64,000 nt of DNA. Source: Onchocerca lupi. Lineage: Eukaryota > Nematoda > Chromadorea > Rhabditida > Onchocercidae. The notes beneath the pieces were generated by a model, which saw only the letters and a list, made by a program, of their open reading frames with translations, ran no database searches and was not told the origin of the DNA. Positions 22,905 through 37,700 of the stretch are shown here, piece after piece. The stretch lies in assembly GCA_028564675.1 (NCBI GenBank), contig JAOVVO010000006.1:124001-188000 (forward strand), given 5' to 3'. A program made the position numbers and the translations under genes. The stretch's first letter is position 1; the number at the start of each line of letters is the position of its first letter.

Positions 22905-23983
22905 ATACATCATATATAATTAAATTCATTGAAAAAGATTTTCCAAAACTACGCTTACTTTGTGAATCAAATCCAGAATAATTCGGGAACAAATATAAAG
23001 GTACTAGCTACCCAAAGTATTCAATTTCTTTCAACGAAACAGTAAAAATCTTGATGGTCAATCAAGGATTTCATATCTACTAGTTAAACAATTAGACAGA
23101 CAGTTATTCAAAATGAGTAAAGATTTCTCAAGTAAAAATGAGAAGATGAAAATCTGGCATTAAATCAGAATTTGATTATTTGAGAAATAAGGTCAAAAAT
23201 GCTTTAATGCTTGATAAATATAAATAAGGTCAAGGGATGTAATGATCAGATGGCTTAATTTGTAATGCATTTGTTGAGCACATTATCTCAAAAAATGCAT
23301 GACAAATTTAGCCGTCCAGTGATTGCATGTTCTTGGTCTTATTTATTAGATAAATCAATTTTAAACTTATCAAAAATTATAAAAACAAATAAATTTGTTG
23401 ATTAAAATAAAATACGGTCTCCTTAAAAAGCCATGCCACTTTTTCAAAGGGTAGCATACAATAAATCCCTAAAAAAAGAATTTAATGCTGGTAGTGGAAA
23501 AATTCAAATTCTTTCTAAAAAGCAAAGTCCTAAAATTTACACAACTTGACAATAATATTAATGACTGTCAAAAATGGAAGATAAATACGAAGTTGAATTG
23601 AAATCCCTAATATTTTGCTTCATTTATCATTTATTTCTTTATGATTGCACTTTATGATTGTTTATTTCTTCAAGTAATGTAAATGGGCATTTCAAATATT
23701 TGGAAAAAAAAGTGCTCTGATTAGCATAGCATTTTTATAGTACAATTCGAAAATTTGCATAAATTTTTTTAAAATATTAAAAGCAAGAAAAACGTGAGAC
23801 TTTGTTGGAAATTGAGACAAGGTCTATTGATAATATCAGGCAGCAAAACATAATAAGAAACACAGCATCAATACCGAAAAAAATACACAAATGTGTGGTT
23901 ATACACAATAGCAGTAATGACAATTCAAAAGTCTGCATTCCATATTAGATATAAAATTTCTTTAATATATTAGAAAAATTAAT
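22905..23983. repeat. Duplicated flank downstream of cullin copy B
   Basis: This aligns with 2040-3599: the block AATTCGGGAACAAATATAAA near 22983, the palindrome near 23240-23325, and the CTTCAAGTAA/AAATGGGCATTTCAAATATTTGG block near 23660. Copy B lacks Helitron text beyond its outer edge, unlike copy A. Confidence 0.7.
23240..23325. repeat. Palindrome, counterpart of 2330-2419
   Basis: The left arm near 23240-23274 (GATGGCTTAATTTGTAATGC) and right arm near 23291-23325 pair imperfectly. Similarity to the copy at 2330 extends through both arms, so the hairpin predates the duplication. Confidence 0.7.
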
Positions 23984-26900
23984 TCATGCAAGGTATTCAT
24001 AGAGATCCTTCTCATTTTCCACCCTTTGCAAATATTCTTTTTCGATTAGAATATCAATACATTTTTTAATCATTGGCACTTTTGGCTTGAAACGTGATGC
24101 TAACTGAGCAAGAACCTGTAATTTTATCAATTATCACTTGAAAACCAATAGCGCATTGTATTATGAGCAAAATTAGTAATCACTCGAAACTTCTAGAAAA
24201 TGCATCCTTAAAATTTTACCAAAAGCAATAGAAATGGTTATGTTCTGTCAAAAAGAATAAGAAGAGATTTCAATAAGTCGATAAGAAAAATAATTATAAT
24301 TTTTTTCTAAGGATGAAAAATTTTTCTCATTAAAATATGTTTGGATTTCCGTAACATAAACTCAAACTAGCATAGCATGAAAAAAAATTTTAACTTGAAA
24401 ACTTGAAAAAGTTTCACTCACCTCAGTAATCAGTTGAGTATGTTTCATTTTTTTCCTCATTTTCATAATGCGGACAATTGCTGCCTGAAATAGCAAGAAC
24501 TCATAAAACAGAAATAAATAATACTTAAATACTTAGAAGCTGGAACAAAAACTCATTCAATACCAACCTGTACAACTAATCTTCTATCATCTTCCACTGA
24601 TTTATGTACTTCCACTGTTTCTTGACGTATCTCAGCCCGTGCCATCGTTTTCGATAGATCAACTTTTAATTTCTTGCTAAAAAATTTCATTTTTAAATCT
24701 TTTCATGAATCTTTACATAAAAGATAACTAAATTTTATTATCACTGGAAAGTATTTCATACTTTGAAAAGTCAGAATTCAATCTTAGAACTGTTGAAAGA
24801 GGAGTATTTGCATCAATATCAATCTTTGATCCAACGACCGATAATAGCTCTACCTGCAAGCAATGTTAGTAGAAATTGAAAGGACCAAAATGCTTTGGTT
24901 TAATATGGTTTATAGAAATCAATAAATAAGAAAATGTTCCAACTTTCTTCTTTTCAGATAACTTAAAACAAACCTTAATAAGAGCTTGAACAATTTGTGT
25001 AACGATTTCATGTCTAAGTTTAGTATTATCACAAATCTGTTGCAACGTCATTTCTGTGTTTTCATTGTACATCATTAGAACAGCCATCTGAGCTGTTGTA
25101 GCCTAGAAATAAATAGTTTATCTAAAACTATAAAAAAGATAATTTAATAAGGGAAGTTTAAAACTTGAAATTTACTCAAATATATTTATAGTTATGCGAA
25201 TAAAATCTGCAGTACTACTTGCATGCAGCAATTGTGAATGCCCTTAATATTTGACTCTTGCATATTTTCCATGCATCCCAATATCGAAAATCGCTATGAC
25301 TTTCTGTACAATTTCTCGACGATTACCAAAAAGATTGCATATCGAAAATAGTTATATAAAATCACTTAAACTATTTATATTGGTATGATCTACTATTTCG
25401 AATTTAAACGCTATTTTACGCTGAATAAGCAGACCCTATTTTTTCAATAGATATCTCAATTACAGGAAAGTTCAGCTACAGTTCGTGAAGCGAACAAATT
25501 CTATCCAACTAAATAAATTTCTTTTTCTCATAATACTGATATCTACATATTCCTTATATAATTTCCTTTGCATCATAGTCCTAATTCGATTCTTTGAAAA
25601 CAAAAATCACTTACAGTGAAGGTGTATTTCCTTTGAAAACCGTAAGCAGAAAGCTCACCACGACACTGTGCCAGTAACCAAGTTAATTTACGACCCGTAT
25701 GTTGTGTTTGGTAAAACCTAAGGATAAGTAAAGTATGCGTGAGAAAACCAAAATAATTCAATCGTAAAAAAAAAGGTGTTCCGCCTCTATAGAATCGCAT
25801 AGATATAATGTCATCAAAATGTATTATTTTTATCAGATATTAGTCGATCCATGAAAACAAAAATGCCAGATTTTCCAAATATTTCACAATTTCTAATAAT
25901 TTCGGAAAATTTAAAAATCTATAAAAATTTTCATTCCAAACACTTACTCATTAAACGATTCCATACATTTTGTGAGTTGCACTGGAATATCAAAAATGGG
26001 TGATTGACTGAAAGGCCAAACACCAGACCCAAGTACCATGATAGAAAAATCTAATCCCAAGTTTATATTTTTAGACGCCAAATGTTGTTTATATTTTTCT
26101 GTTATATCCTGAAAAGTCTTATTCTAAAAGAACTGAATTTTTATTCGCCAATATATGACGAATGTCAAAATTGCTAGAACTTCAAAAATTACAAAATCGA
26201 AAATTCGTTTGAGAAACATGTACAAGTATATGTATATTGTTACAGCTGCGTAATTCATCTCAGAAATGTCAATTATTTCATTTAAAACAATTATATGAAT
26301 TGCTTACCTTGCTTAGACTAGTGTCAGTGAACATTCGTTGTAGTTTACTAGTATACTCGAATCCACACATCTGTTTCAGTTTCGAAATCATATTACTTTC
26401 GGCTTCATCACTGGCACTCAGCTCATTTACAAGTCGCTTTGCTAACATTTTAGTATAGAATTTTTGAAATACATCTTTATCTTCGATATATTTGAATACA
26501 ATCATCTGAAAAATAAGAAATAAACTCTCAAATTAAACTTCAAACCATCGTTGCTCAAGCCGACCAAAAGTCCCGTATGTTCCATAATTTTTATTGAGAG
26601 TTTTAGACGAATTTTTATCTCGCTAATATCAAATATTTCAGACTTTCACGAAATAATGGAAAGTTTGTGAAGTTCGCTTTAAACCTTGATTTCTCATAAA
26701 GAAAATCCATACGATTTGATTGAGAAGTTCTTCGAGTTCATTTTCTTCTGGATTTTTAGCACTTTTCTTTAACAGAAGATCGCAATACCTAGCCAAAAGC
26801 TCCGGACTTTTTGATGTATTCTGAAAATATATGTAACATTAAAATATCAACCTAATTCAGCTTTTCTAGATGAAATTAAATTAAAACTTGAAATTTACAT

Positions 26901-29787
26901 TTGCCTTCTTTGTGACACTGTTACGGTTGATGAATGATGTGCATGCTTTATCCAACGCTTGCACGAAACCAGGTTCATTTTTAAAAGAACAGGTCACTAA
27001 ATTATGGTAGCGTTTATGAACTTCTAAAATTGTTGAAACATACTGCTTTGGATCCTGAAATTCTGAATATTAAGTACGGTATCCATTTAATAATACTAAA
27101 CTGAACAGTTACCAATTTCCACAAATTCAATAGAATTGGAACGAAACATCACCACAATAAACAAATAAAATCAAGTAATCCTGAGCAAATTTTATTGTTA
27201 TCTCGTTTCTTTGCTCAATGAATGCAGCTTACTAATTGACAATACTAGAACTATTCGATTATTTTAGTGAAATCACTAATAAAAATCTTAAAAAGACGAA
27301 TTACCTGAATTTTATTATTCTACAGAAATAATGCAATCTCTCTTTTTTGATAAGATACTTCAAAGCTAATGAGATGCAAAATCAATTTTTTTAAATACTT
27401 TTTAATACTAACATTCACTGCCACATCGGCGATTTTATCTAATGCAGCTTCTCCTTGACGAGCAATGTGCTTCTCTAGTGCGACTCGTAGCTCGTCTAAA
27501 CCGTTTTCTACCCGATCACAAAGTGTATACATGCGCTCCAAATCAGAATCCTAGAAGTGAAAGGCTAACAAAAGATTTTTAAATTCTATGGAATAGTTTA
27601 AGATGTGACTACAAAGGACATTGAAATTCTAAATCATCTTTTCAAGTAGTTTTCAGCAGAAAAAGTAACTGAAGGAATATCCTTCGTGAAAATTTTATGA
27701 ATATCCTTCGTGAAAATTTCATGCAATTATTAAATAAAAAAGCATCAAAACAGCGAAAAATTCCAAAGTTCAAAGATGACCTTATTTGATTCAAGGAGGT
27801 TTCCAAATTCATTCTGAAATAAATCCAACTGCTTAGTGATAAGTACTTTTTCCAGCGTTTTTGCTAGCAAATCTTGCGTTGATTCATGAAGATAAAGATC
27901 GCAGCGCTCTTTTTCTTCTTTTAAACGAATTTCTACCTAAAATCCAGGCAAATTTGAATCAAGACATGATAGATTTCCAATTTTCAAAATTGAAATTGTA
28001 GATTAATACTTTGTATCTCTTCATTTTGGCAAAAACCCTAATAGCCAATGAAAAAGCAGATGAAATCAGACCTTCTTCATGTATTCAGTAACAGAATTTG
28101 CAGCAATAAATTCAGCAGCTTCATTGGCAAAATAACTTTCTGTATCGGCAATGAAGCGTTTCTCAAAATAATCACGGTAAACGCGTAATTTGGGCAAACG
28201 ATCAACATGATTTGCCGATGAACTTGCCTGACCAGCACTTGTGTCACTTTCATTCACACCCAGTTCCACTTAAAATAATCGTAATTTAACAAAAGAATGC
28301 TTAAAATAAAATTCAAACAACGAAGGCTAACGTAATACTGACCTTATTCCTTTCAAAGTCTTACATAATAACCATCTGGCTTAATAATTTGAGTAAAACA
28401 TTGTAATAGCATGCAGATCTTAAAAATGTAGCAATTTGGATTAATGAACGCACCATAGCATTGGATCACTCCACTGATGAGTTTTCTACTGATTTTTTCG
28501 CCATTTCTTTCACGTTCAATTAATTTTAATACCGCGCTTGTTACACTGTCGCGCATGTGAATGAATAGGAACTCCTTCCATGTTACAATCGCCAACTGAA
28601 AATTAATGATAACAATGATGAATCAAGAATCTAGAAAACTGAAATGAAAAGACATTTTCCTAAACTATAAAAATTATTCACTAATGAGTACTAACTTTCA
28701 TTAGAAAAATGAATTTATGATAAATAATAATACTGGAAATACAGATGTCAGGCGCAAATCTAAGATAAACTGCGGTGTTTTATTTTAAAGTATAATAGAA
28801 AACAATTATTACAACGTAAATTTCGTAGATGTCCTCATTTCCTTCATCCAATTCCCGCTTTATCCAGTGACGATTTAGATAGCTGAATATTCCTCCTACT
28901 ACTTTCGAACTAAATCGATAGGAATCCCATTGCGTCGTAAAGTAGTTCAAAATGTCCTCACCACTTAAATCACTACCTTTCTGAAAATAAAGTTGTTACT
29001 TCCTAACATAAGAACATAGTCATCGCTCAAAAAAAATTTTGCCAAATTTTCCAAAAACATAACATTTCATAAGAATTAACCTTTATCTACCAAAATCGTT
29101 AAAATGTATTCAGACAAACCTGATACACATTTTCAACATAATTCTGAAAAAAATGTTTCAAGTGGTTGTAGAGATCTAAGCCAACGAATTCGGCACCAAT
29201 AGAACCAGGATTGCTACCACGTGGAATACGACTTGAGCGATTACGTGATCCGGAACGCTGCGAATCACTGCTGTAGGCAACAGATGTGCAAAATGTGTAT
29301 ACACGACTGTAAATAGTTCGTTTTAAATATTTAAAAAAAAAAGAATCAACAATTTAATTTCTGCAACTTATTTTTTTAAAATTATTGTTTAGTAGTCTCT
29401 ACAAGCAGCGTAAAAGCTCTCAGTAATGTGAATTTTGCATTAAGCTAATAAAAGTGAGAAATAAAGCCTTTGACATTATTGATAAGCTCAAGTTACTTCA
29501 CGGATGAATTAATTATTTAATCCAAAATCTGACAAAATTTTGATTAAATTAAAAAATCTAGTATAGAGGGATTTATATACTTTGTCAGAATTTTAAAATT
29601 TGCACAAAATTCACCTATACAATTGCATATAACGAGCTGGCATCATAGTTTGTCGGGCATAAACTTCTTTGAGGCCCACTTCCATATCTCCCCAGATTTC
29701 ATCAATTGTAGGTGTAGTACGAAGACCCATTTTATCGGCGGTATTTACGGCAGGTATGGATCTTTTGCGTGTATTCCCTGTTCTCAT
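23984..29787 (-). CDS. cul-1: Cullin-1 (SCF ubiquitin ligase scaffold), copy B
   Basis: Exons in transcript order: 29787-29615 (acceptor at 29813), 29306-29120, 28980-28816, 28595-28454, 28268-28072, 27936-27781, 27550-27413, 27054-26899, 26820-26713, 26505-26308, 26108-25948, 25717-25615, 25102-24974, 24853-24762, 24676-24568, 24484-24422, 24115-23984 (2409 nt, 802 aa; human CUL1 is about 776). CUL1 binds Skp1/F-box proteins at its N-terminus and Rbx1 at its C-terminus to ubiquitinate substrates. Visible are DEIWGDMEVGLKEVY, RYMQLYSRVYTFC, AEFVGLDLYNHLK, TQWDSYRFSSK, YLNRHWIKREL, VFKYIEDKDVFQKFY, NELSASDEAESNMISKLKQ, TGRKLTWLL, IVRIMKMRK with the neddylated Lys (about 746), and the terminal YEYLA. 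All internal donors are GT. The start is the first in-frame ATG after an acceptor suited to spliced-leader addition. It is closer to human CUL1 than copy A is. Confidence 0.95.
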
Positions 29788-29813
29788 CAAATAAATAGTT
29801 TCTTCAATTCGGC

Positions 29814-32800
29814 CTGAAAATAAGCTTCTACATTCTAATAGGCCAGAACTTGAGTTTTTTATAGTTCCAAGAAAAATGCATCATAACAAATAATGCTACT
29901 GGAAAAAGAACTAAAATAAACGCCAAGTATTATGCACTGATACTGTAAATATCATAAATTGTTATAAACGATATTTACGACAAACTACTTCACAGTATTC
30001 GGACATTATAACTTCTTAAAATAGAGACACTACAGAAATGGCATTTCCAGCAACTGCTCAGACGAAGAAATAAACCGCATACTATCAATGCAAAAGTATA
30101 AATAAGATAAAAATACCAATAAATGGTACTGAAATGCTCCATACTTATTTTATTCACTTGAACAATAACAGATGAATACTTCGAAATGTAAAATTCAATC
30201 TTCAAAAATTCTAAGCCTAAAAAAACGGAGAATAATCTTTGGTTACTTCAAAATTTTTCAATTAAAAATTTTTAGTCATGCTATAAAAATAACAGAAAGG
30301 ATTCAAAAAATTGAATTAAACAATAAATTGCCTTATTAATTAGTATTATACACTATAACTCACTGTTGCTTGTCCTTCTGAACCGCCTGCAGTACGACGA
30401 CAACAACAGCTGATTTTGAACAAATGGATCTATTCGTATTCACTGAAGGTTTGATTAAATTTATTGAAATAATCAATAAAACTAGCCCATTACGCATCTC
30501 AATCAAAATTATAAAACATTCAAAACATAATTATGATGTCAAATGATAAATTCATTGCTATGACATGAATAATCAAATTCAAACAAACAACTGCGTTGAA
30601 GGTCGCATGATGTTATGTCCATTTCTAAATATATTCGATAGTTGACGAAATTAAAGGAAAAAAAGTGTGGAACTTTGTACTACAAAAGAGATATGTTCGA
30701 GAAAAAAAAAATTACCCCCATAATTGAACCAGTCCGTTTCACGTCATTAAAAGTTGTATAAAATATAAATTAAATTAAAAATTAAAACCAGACTTTTCTA
30801 GGCATGCGAGATGTTAGTGATGAAGTGTAATAAGCATGAGCATCATTTTGAAATCAGCATTTGTTGCAATAAAATAAAAAAGGTCATGCGTCATCTCTCA
30901 AAAATTGTGTGAAAAATCATGGTAAAAGAAAGAAATTATACCAATGCGAAGAAATTTCGACGAATTCCAAAATTTAAATTCATCCAAATGAATCATTCCA
31001 CATCCTGCCTAAGCCATTTAGCATCATACGTTGTACAAAATCTCAGCTCTGTCTATTTCTACGTAAAAATTCCCAAATCCACGTGAAATCTATTCTTCAC
31101 GCAACGAGACGTTTGAATGAAGTCGGCTGTCTCAAAGTGAGCTTACGCCTAGCAAAATATCGCGTGTAAACATGTTAGCCAAATGTAAGAGAATGATTAA
31201 GTGAAAAATATTCCGAATGAGATTCATTGTGAAAATATTCTGTTTTCAAAGAAATCTCGGAAAGAAAAGGTTGTCAATCAAAGGGAAATTAGCAAAGAAT
31301 GGTTCGTTCTCCATCACATTTTGATTCATTCTCGAATAAATTCCGGACGATGCCAACCGTATGTCATCTGACAACCTTTGACCTCATCTGACATATCCGT
31401 TGGCTCTAATCTGTTAATCACGGATGTTATCTGGAAATCCATCTCATATATTTTGGAGCAAATTCATTGCTTTTACACCGCGATTTCTCAGGACAATTAC
31501 AATTTACACATTCTTTCCAATACATGAAATGCTGGGAATTGCTATCATAATGTTTATATGAGCCGCGATAGTTATGCTTAACATGATTGAGCTAAAAATT
31601 ATCAAACTTCGACTAAATTTCCAGGTTTTACGTAAAGATTTCGTCAAAGCTGCGTCTCTTCCATTTTTTTATCTCTCTTCACATCATAAATACTACACTA
31701 TTTCCTACATCGCGCGTCTATACATCATAGTCTTCGGTCTAACCGCGACGCAATGTGATGTCATGACGACAATTGATTCATTTTGCTTACAAACAATCAT
31801 TACTTTCTTTTCGTTGTTCTAACTTTTCAATTTCTTACTTCTCATTGTGATTTAAAAGTTGTGAAGTTTTTTCATTGAAATGCACGTGGATTTACTAAAT
31901 GCACGTATGCACTTTATTGCGTACATATATGTTGTTGATATAATCAAGTTTTCATATATCAATGCATACATATGACGTAAATATGACGCGAAGTATTTAG
32001 TTACCCATTTTTATGGCATAACTGATCACATATTTATTGATTGAATATTGACGTGGATATACGTGAATGCTTGATTACATTTTGACGTATTTTGATATTG
32101 CATTGTTAATTAATCAAATTTCAATATATGATATACGACGTGATATACGTATTTATGACGCAAAGTGTGTATTTACCTGTCGATAATCGCATAATTTATT
32201 TTTCTTTTGGTTGCGAATTCATTGATTGTCACTAATGCAACTTGTACTTCTCGTATAATAAATATTTAAATCGAGATATATGCCTTCTTTGTTATGAATT
32301 CAAGATTATAAAATATTAATCTTGAATCTCGGAATTTATTCTCAAGCATTGCTGCCCACATGACTCTCAAAATCCCCTAAAAGTTAGATATTTTTCAGCA
32401 GTGGTGATATCATCATTATCATTTGGAATACCGCCTCCAGTTGAATCGTTTTTGTTGCAGCTTTAGGTAATTTACCACTTTGTATTTTTACTTTTGCTTA
32501 TTCACTTTTCAAGGTCATCTTTTAAGAAGCCTTCCTTACTTTCTCAATTTTTTTTTCAGGTGGGGTATAACGGGGCTTTTTTTGTCCTTCATTTGTTAAG
32601 GGATCTAACCTATTTCATGAGAAATTAAGTTCAATATGGCAGTATTGTCTCAGTTGAAACTGTACAGAAAATTTTTGTTTTAGAGTGTTATCATATATAA
32701 AGCAGAGTTGGAAACCAAAACGGTTGATGAGGCCATTTATTTATTTCTACGGTTTGAATTCTGTTATTTCCGATTAAATGAGTAAAGATCAGAGGTCAAA

Positions 32801-34784
32801 TTTCAGTTTTTCAGTATGAAATTTAAGCATAAAACTCAATTTCCGTTCCTTCCAAAATTTCATAAAAGCCCATTCACACGTATCTTGCATGGCAGTGCGT
32901 AATTTAACAGAACTTGCAGGCTTATCACACGACATTTATATCTATATCCTATATATGTATCATCATTATATGTATTGTTATTATCAGCATCATCATCACT
33001 ACCACCATCACCATCATTATCAACCGTGAAAATATAGTTGTCGAGAGAGATATCGTTATATTATCGTCTATCACTATCATGCCCATTGTTATCAAAGCTT
33101 TAAATTATCTACAGTCACCGTTATCAGTATTACGTAATTCATCAGCAACTTCCTCAGAAATATCTAAAATATAGCATCTGCAAAAGTAAGTGTAAATCAA
33201 ATAATGTCCATCAAGCGCTAAATGATGAAGTGTTACTGCAGTTAATTTAGGAAGCGGAAAATAATATTGCAGGTAAATCTCGAATACATATATCAGTTGA
33301 AGAATTTTATTCTTGACTCGACAGAAAGACGATTTCTTAATTAATAGATTTTGATCATTTCATTTCTTCATTGTCGTCTCATTATTTATTTAAGCAAGTA
33401 TTTAATGATCATTAATGAATTTAAAGTAGGATTGTCTAGAAAGTTCGAAACTTCTTTTACCATAGTTGTGATCTAGTTTGATTCTATTGATGCAAATTTA
33501 ATTATTGAAGTATGGAAGTCCACTTCTTTTTTTATTATTACTATTATTAGCACTGATCAAAAATTGATTAAAATATATCAGCTGGAGAATTTTATTCTTG
33601 ATTCGATACTTTATTTCCCTACTGAAAAGTTATATAATTTCTGAAGTTATGATTCCGTTAGATTTTAGCGACCTGATCGATATATTAAGAATGTGTTTCA
33701 TGACTTTGAGATATTGTTACTCTTTTCTCCGGCGATGTGCTGAGTGGTTTGGTAGCTCTGATTACAAAAAATTATTAAATATCAAAATTTATAGATAGTG
33801 AAGTTTCAATTTCATAGTATCCTCAGTTGTTGAAGACACGCATATCTCTAAAGTAAATGCAGATATTTTAATCAAATAATAATTACCATGAATACAATGA
33901 GATTGACATTTCCACTTTGTTTGCTGTACATATCTCCATTTATACTTGCTCAAGATATTGATTTATCAGCAATCTTTAATCTGATTCAGAAATGTGTTTT
34001 TGAAGCAAGCACAAACTGAGTTATAAACATGATTAGTCACGAGATTATGAGTAGTCAATGAGCAGTCTCAAGATTAACAGATTTTCTAAGAATGAAAAAT
34101 GTCTTTTTTTAAATTTATGATGTTTATCAATTTTTTAAGTTTGCTCTTTCTAACAGATTGATTCTGCTGATTTTTTCACTTTTAATAAATGATTGAATTA
34201 CTAATATGCGGCTATTAGATTTTAAGCTAAATTAAATATAAGTAAATTCCGATTAAAAAATGTTCTTGTACAAAAGACTTTCTATAAGAGGTATATATAT
34301 ATGACACTGTAGGTGAATTCAAAATAATGCTTTGCATAAGTTTCTGCTTATGCTTTGATAAAATTATACGGCATCTTAAATCCCATTAAATATTGTCTTT
34401 GTTAAATATTATTTTAAAAATTGTCTTTATTTTTGCATAATTTACTGCACATAGTGCTAAGCATCTCATGTCTCTCATCATTAATTGTTGGTTGTGCAAT
34501 TATCGAACGGTTAGTTTTCGACTTTGTTTTGATTATCTCATATTATTCGTCTTACTTTCTTAAGTTTTCGCCAAAGTTAAAACTTTCATGTTTTAGGAAT
34601 TAAATCAAGGTAAATCTGATTATGTGAAAGATACCTTTATGTTTTTTATTTTTATGCTATCTCTGCACGATCTATTTTTTTATGAATAGAAAGTATCCAT
34701 TGTGGACATGATCTGGATTTTATTTATTTTAAGATTAACTAGGGTTACTAGTTTTCTGAAATTTTACTTGAATTTTTTGTGCAG
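29814..34784. other. Divergent intergenic region, about 5 kb
   Basis: This separates minus-strand genes on the left from plus-strand genes on the right and should hold promoters for cullin copy B and the RS/zinc-finger gene. A possible non-coding 5' exon of copy B lies near 30430-30363 on the minus strand (ends CAACA/GTGAGTTA). Between about 31930 and 32190 two degenerate copies of a segment rich in TGACGT/TGACGC words occur. A CATCAT/ACCATC simple repeat lies at about 32960-33020. A short direct repeat, GAATTTTATTCTTGA, occurs at 33302 and 33588. I find no convincing gene. Confidence 0.5.
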
Positions 34785-37700
34785 ATGATGGAAGTAGAGA
34801 ATCCAGTTGGAAGCATGAACAATGAGCAATATCGTCAAATGAATGGTAATGAGAAGTCGGAATATCTGGATGATGAAGTTAGTAATGATGAAGCGAAATT
34901 GGGATATGATAACAGAAGTAACAAAGCGGAAGCAGATGAAATGATTGAAAGCGATAAATCAGAGAAATCAGATGATTCTGCTAGAAAAGAAGGCGCTCCT
35001 AGTAGAGAGTTAGTTTATTACAAGCATGAATTTTTATTCGAAGATACTTGATTTTCCCTAAGCTTATGATAAATTTGTTGTAACATGGTAACCCTAACGA
35101 AAAGCAGCGGTGTTATAATCAAGAGAGCCTGAAATAAGATCTTTAATTTGTCGTCTGTGCGATAAATACGGCAAAAAGGATTGTTTTACATTATTGAGAA
35201 TTACATAACATCCCCAATATTAATAATAATTCCCAGTATTAATATTAGCTTGGTTTTTAGGATTCGTGCAAAAAAAGAACGTACATCGAGAACAAAGTCT
35301 CGTTCCACTTCATCAAGACGTCGGCATCGCCGTCGTCGTCATTCCTCAAGTTCAAGTACACACACAGCTTCCACGAAGTCACGCTCCCGAAGCCGATCGA
35401 GATCACAAACCAAATCGCACTCACGTTCTCGATCACCGCGACGTGCTAGTTCACGTTCGCATTCACGATCGCGTCGTAAGTCGTCCAAGAAGAAGGTACG
35501 TCGCAGTTCGCGCTCATACAGTCGTAGTCACAGCCCGATACGTCATCGCAAAGCATCACGCAGTCATAGCCCGAGGCGTCGTCCCACGCGTAGTTCGTCA
35601 TCTTCAAGTCGGGATACTTACGGTTCTTTCAAAGCCCTAAGGTAAATTTTACCTTTTAGTGATTTATCAGTTACAAATGAGAACATTAAGTTACTCAGAA
35701 AATTTAACATTATCTTTTTAAGATCAGCTTATTAGGACATTGAAATGACGGGATTGATACATACTGTCTGATTAAATTAATGTGGGAAATTTCAAATCAT
35801 TGTGTGGACTGATATAAGGATATTTCAGTTTATACATAAAGTAATATTCTAGCAATTTTAGTATCAGCGACTTATTTTTCTAAAGTTTTGCGTATTTTAA
35901 GAAATTTTAGATATAGTATGAATAGCTGTAATTGGCTTTTCATTTGATCTTATTTTCTCAATGCTGTTCAATTCTCATTTGCACAGTATTTTAACTTTGA
36001 AATTTTTAATGCAGTGTTGTGTTGACGGTATTAGTTGTATCCGATTAGTCCAGCTTCACTATTTATTATTATGATTATTATCATTGTTCTTCGGCATACC
36101 CATGCCAACGACCTCATTATTGATGGCAACGGCTATACAAGCAAACATATTGGTGCTGTCATTATTATTATTACTATTCTCATTATGCTTGAAATTATTC
36201 GCAGGTGAAATTATGTTGTAGTTTAGAATCGCTGTGCAAATATGTCAATATTATGATCATACATAGCATTTTAGAAAACTATCAATTTTTAATTCTTCAA
36301 TTTTTCTAAATTTTGAATTTAACCAAGCGAATTATAGACTATTGGAAAAGTCAAATTATGGACCGATCATGTTGTCTATCCGCCTGTTTTACTGTTCTGT
36401 TCCATATTATTGGATTTAGCGGTTGTGAGAGGTTCATAAATCAAGTACCTCAAGTACTTCTATAACTCCAAATGGCCAAAAATGCCATTTGAAGTAGTCA
36501 AATAAATTAATGACGCCAGAGGTTTGAGAGGGATCACTTAATAAATCACTGACATGGCTATCAATGTGTTTATAACGAATGTGGACAGCATCTTTTTTTT
36601 GCGTTGCAATTGAGTTATTCCGTTTAAGAGTTTTGAACTAGTGGTTTCAAACATAAAATTTTTAACATTTTTTCAACAAAAACTTTAAGTTTTTTACAAA
36701 AGTAGTTTACAAAAAATGCATGTCGCTTTTGAAAATATCGTTCTTTGATTTAATGCTTTCTTATAACAAAATATTTTTTAACTTTCTGATTAAATTCCAG
36801 AAATAGGTTTTGCAGATTCCATTGATTATCATGAATTTTCAGCCCATCCCGTCCAGTTTATGAATATCCTTGCCGCAAATGTGATCGCGATTTCGAAACC
36901 ATCCGAGAGCTCTGCGAGCACGAAATCCGTGCCCATGGTGCTTGCTTCCCATGTCCTCATTGCGAGAAGCAGGCATCAAGTGTGCAAAAACTTTGTGAGC
37001 ACATGAAACGACGCCATTCCGACTACCGTCTGCTGTGTGATTTTTGCAAAGATGATTTTGGTGGGAAAATAAATGGCGCAAAAGATTCAAATTGGGAAGA
37101 ATTCCGGGATCATATCTATAAGGTTTTGTCGTTCTTTATGTTTTTATGTTTTCTGCTTTTGTTTTTCAATCCCTCGGATGACTCATTGACACAATTATTT
37201 TGTTGACATCGATGATTACATTATATTAGATCATTATGATGAATCATAAAAATTCTGTGAGTACCATTGTTAAATTCCTTCTTCTTAAAATGAGATCTAA
37301 ATTCAGTTGAGTTTTATCATTATCACATACGATTACTCTCTATCAGTTTCCATCAAATAATATTTTTAAATCATTTTTTATTTTCAGGAGTGCCTGAAAG
37401 AAAAGATCTATCTTGCTGATCGTCAACGAGGTCGTTCAGCCGGAATTGCTCAGCGCGGCCGAGGTCGCTGTCCACATGGACCGCCGGTGAAATGCAAGTA
37501 TGTATTTGCTGATTATTTTTTGGCATAGTGAGCATTTTCGTTATTTCCCAGCATTTTATGTAGGTTTGAAGATATTTCAGTGTTTTTTTTCCTTTAGGAA
37601 TTTTCCGAACTGTCCTGGCGAGAAATGCTACTATTTTCATGGTTACTGTCGTTATGACAAATTGTGTGTCAAAAAGGAATGCCCATTTGATCATACGGAT

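Noticed and set aside
29990..30205. Hydrophobic minus-strand frame upstream of cullin copy B, tested as a counterpart of the copy A leader exon
   Set aside because: It has a stop before the cullin exon, no donor in the right phase and no sequence similarity to the leader of copy A.
33598..33798. 66-residue frame in the divergent intergenic region
   Set aside because: No splice signals, no recognised domain, and it begins inside a short direct repeat.
35266..35640. Alternative long frame through the RS region
   Set aside because: It overlaps the RS frame, which joins in phase with both neighbouring exons; the alternative is a compositional shadow of CGN/TCN codons.
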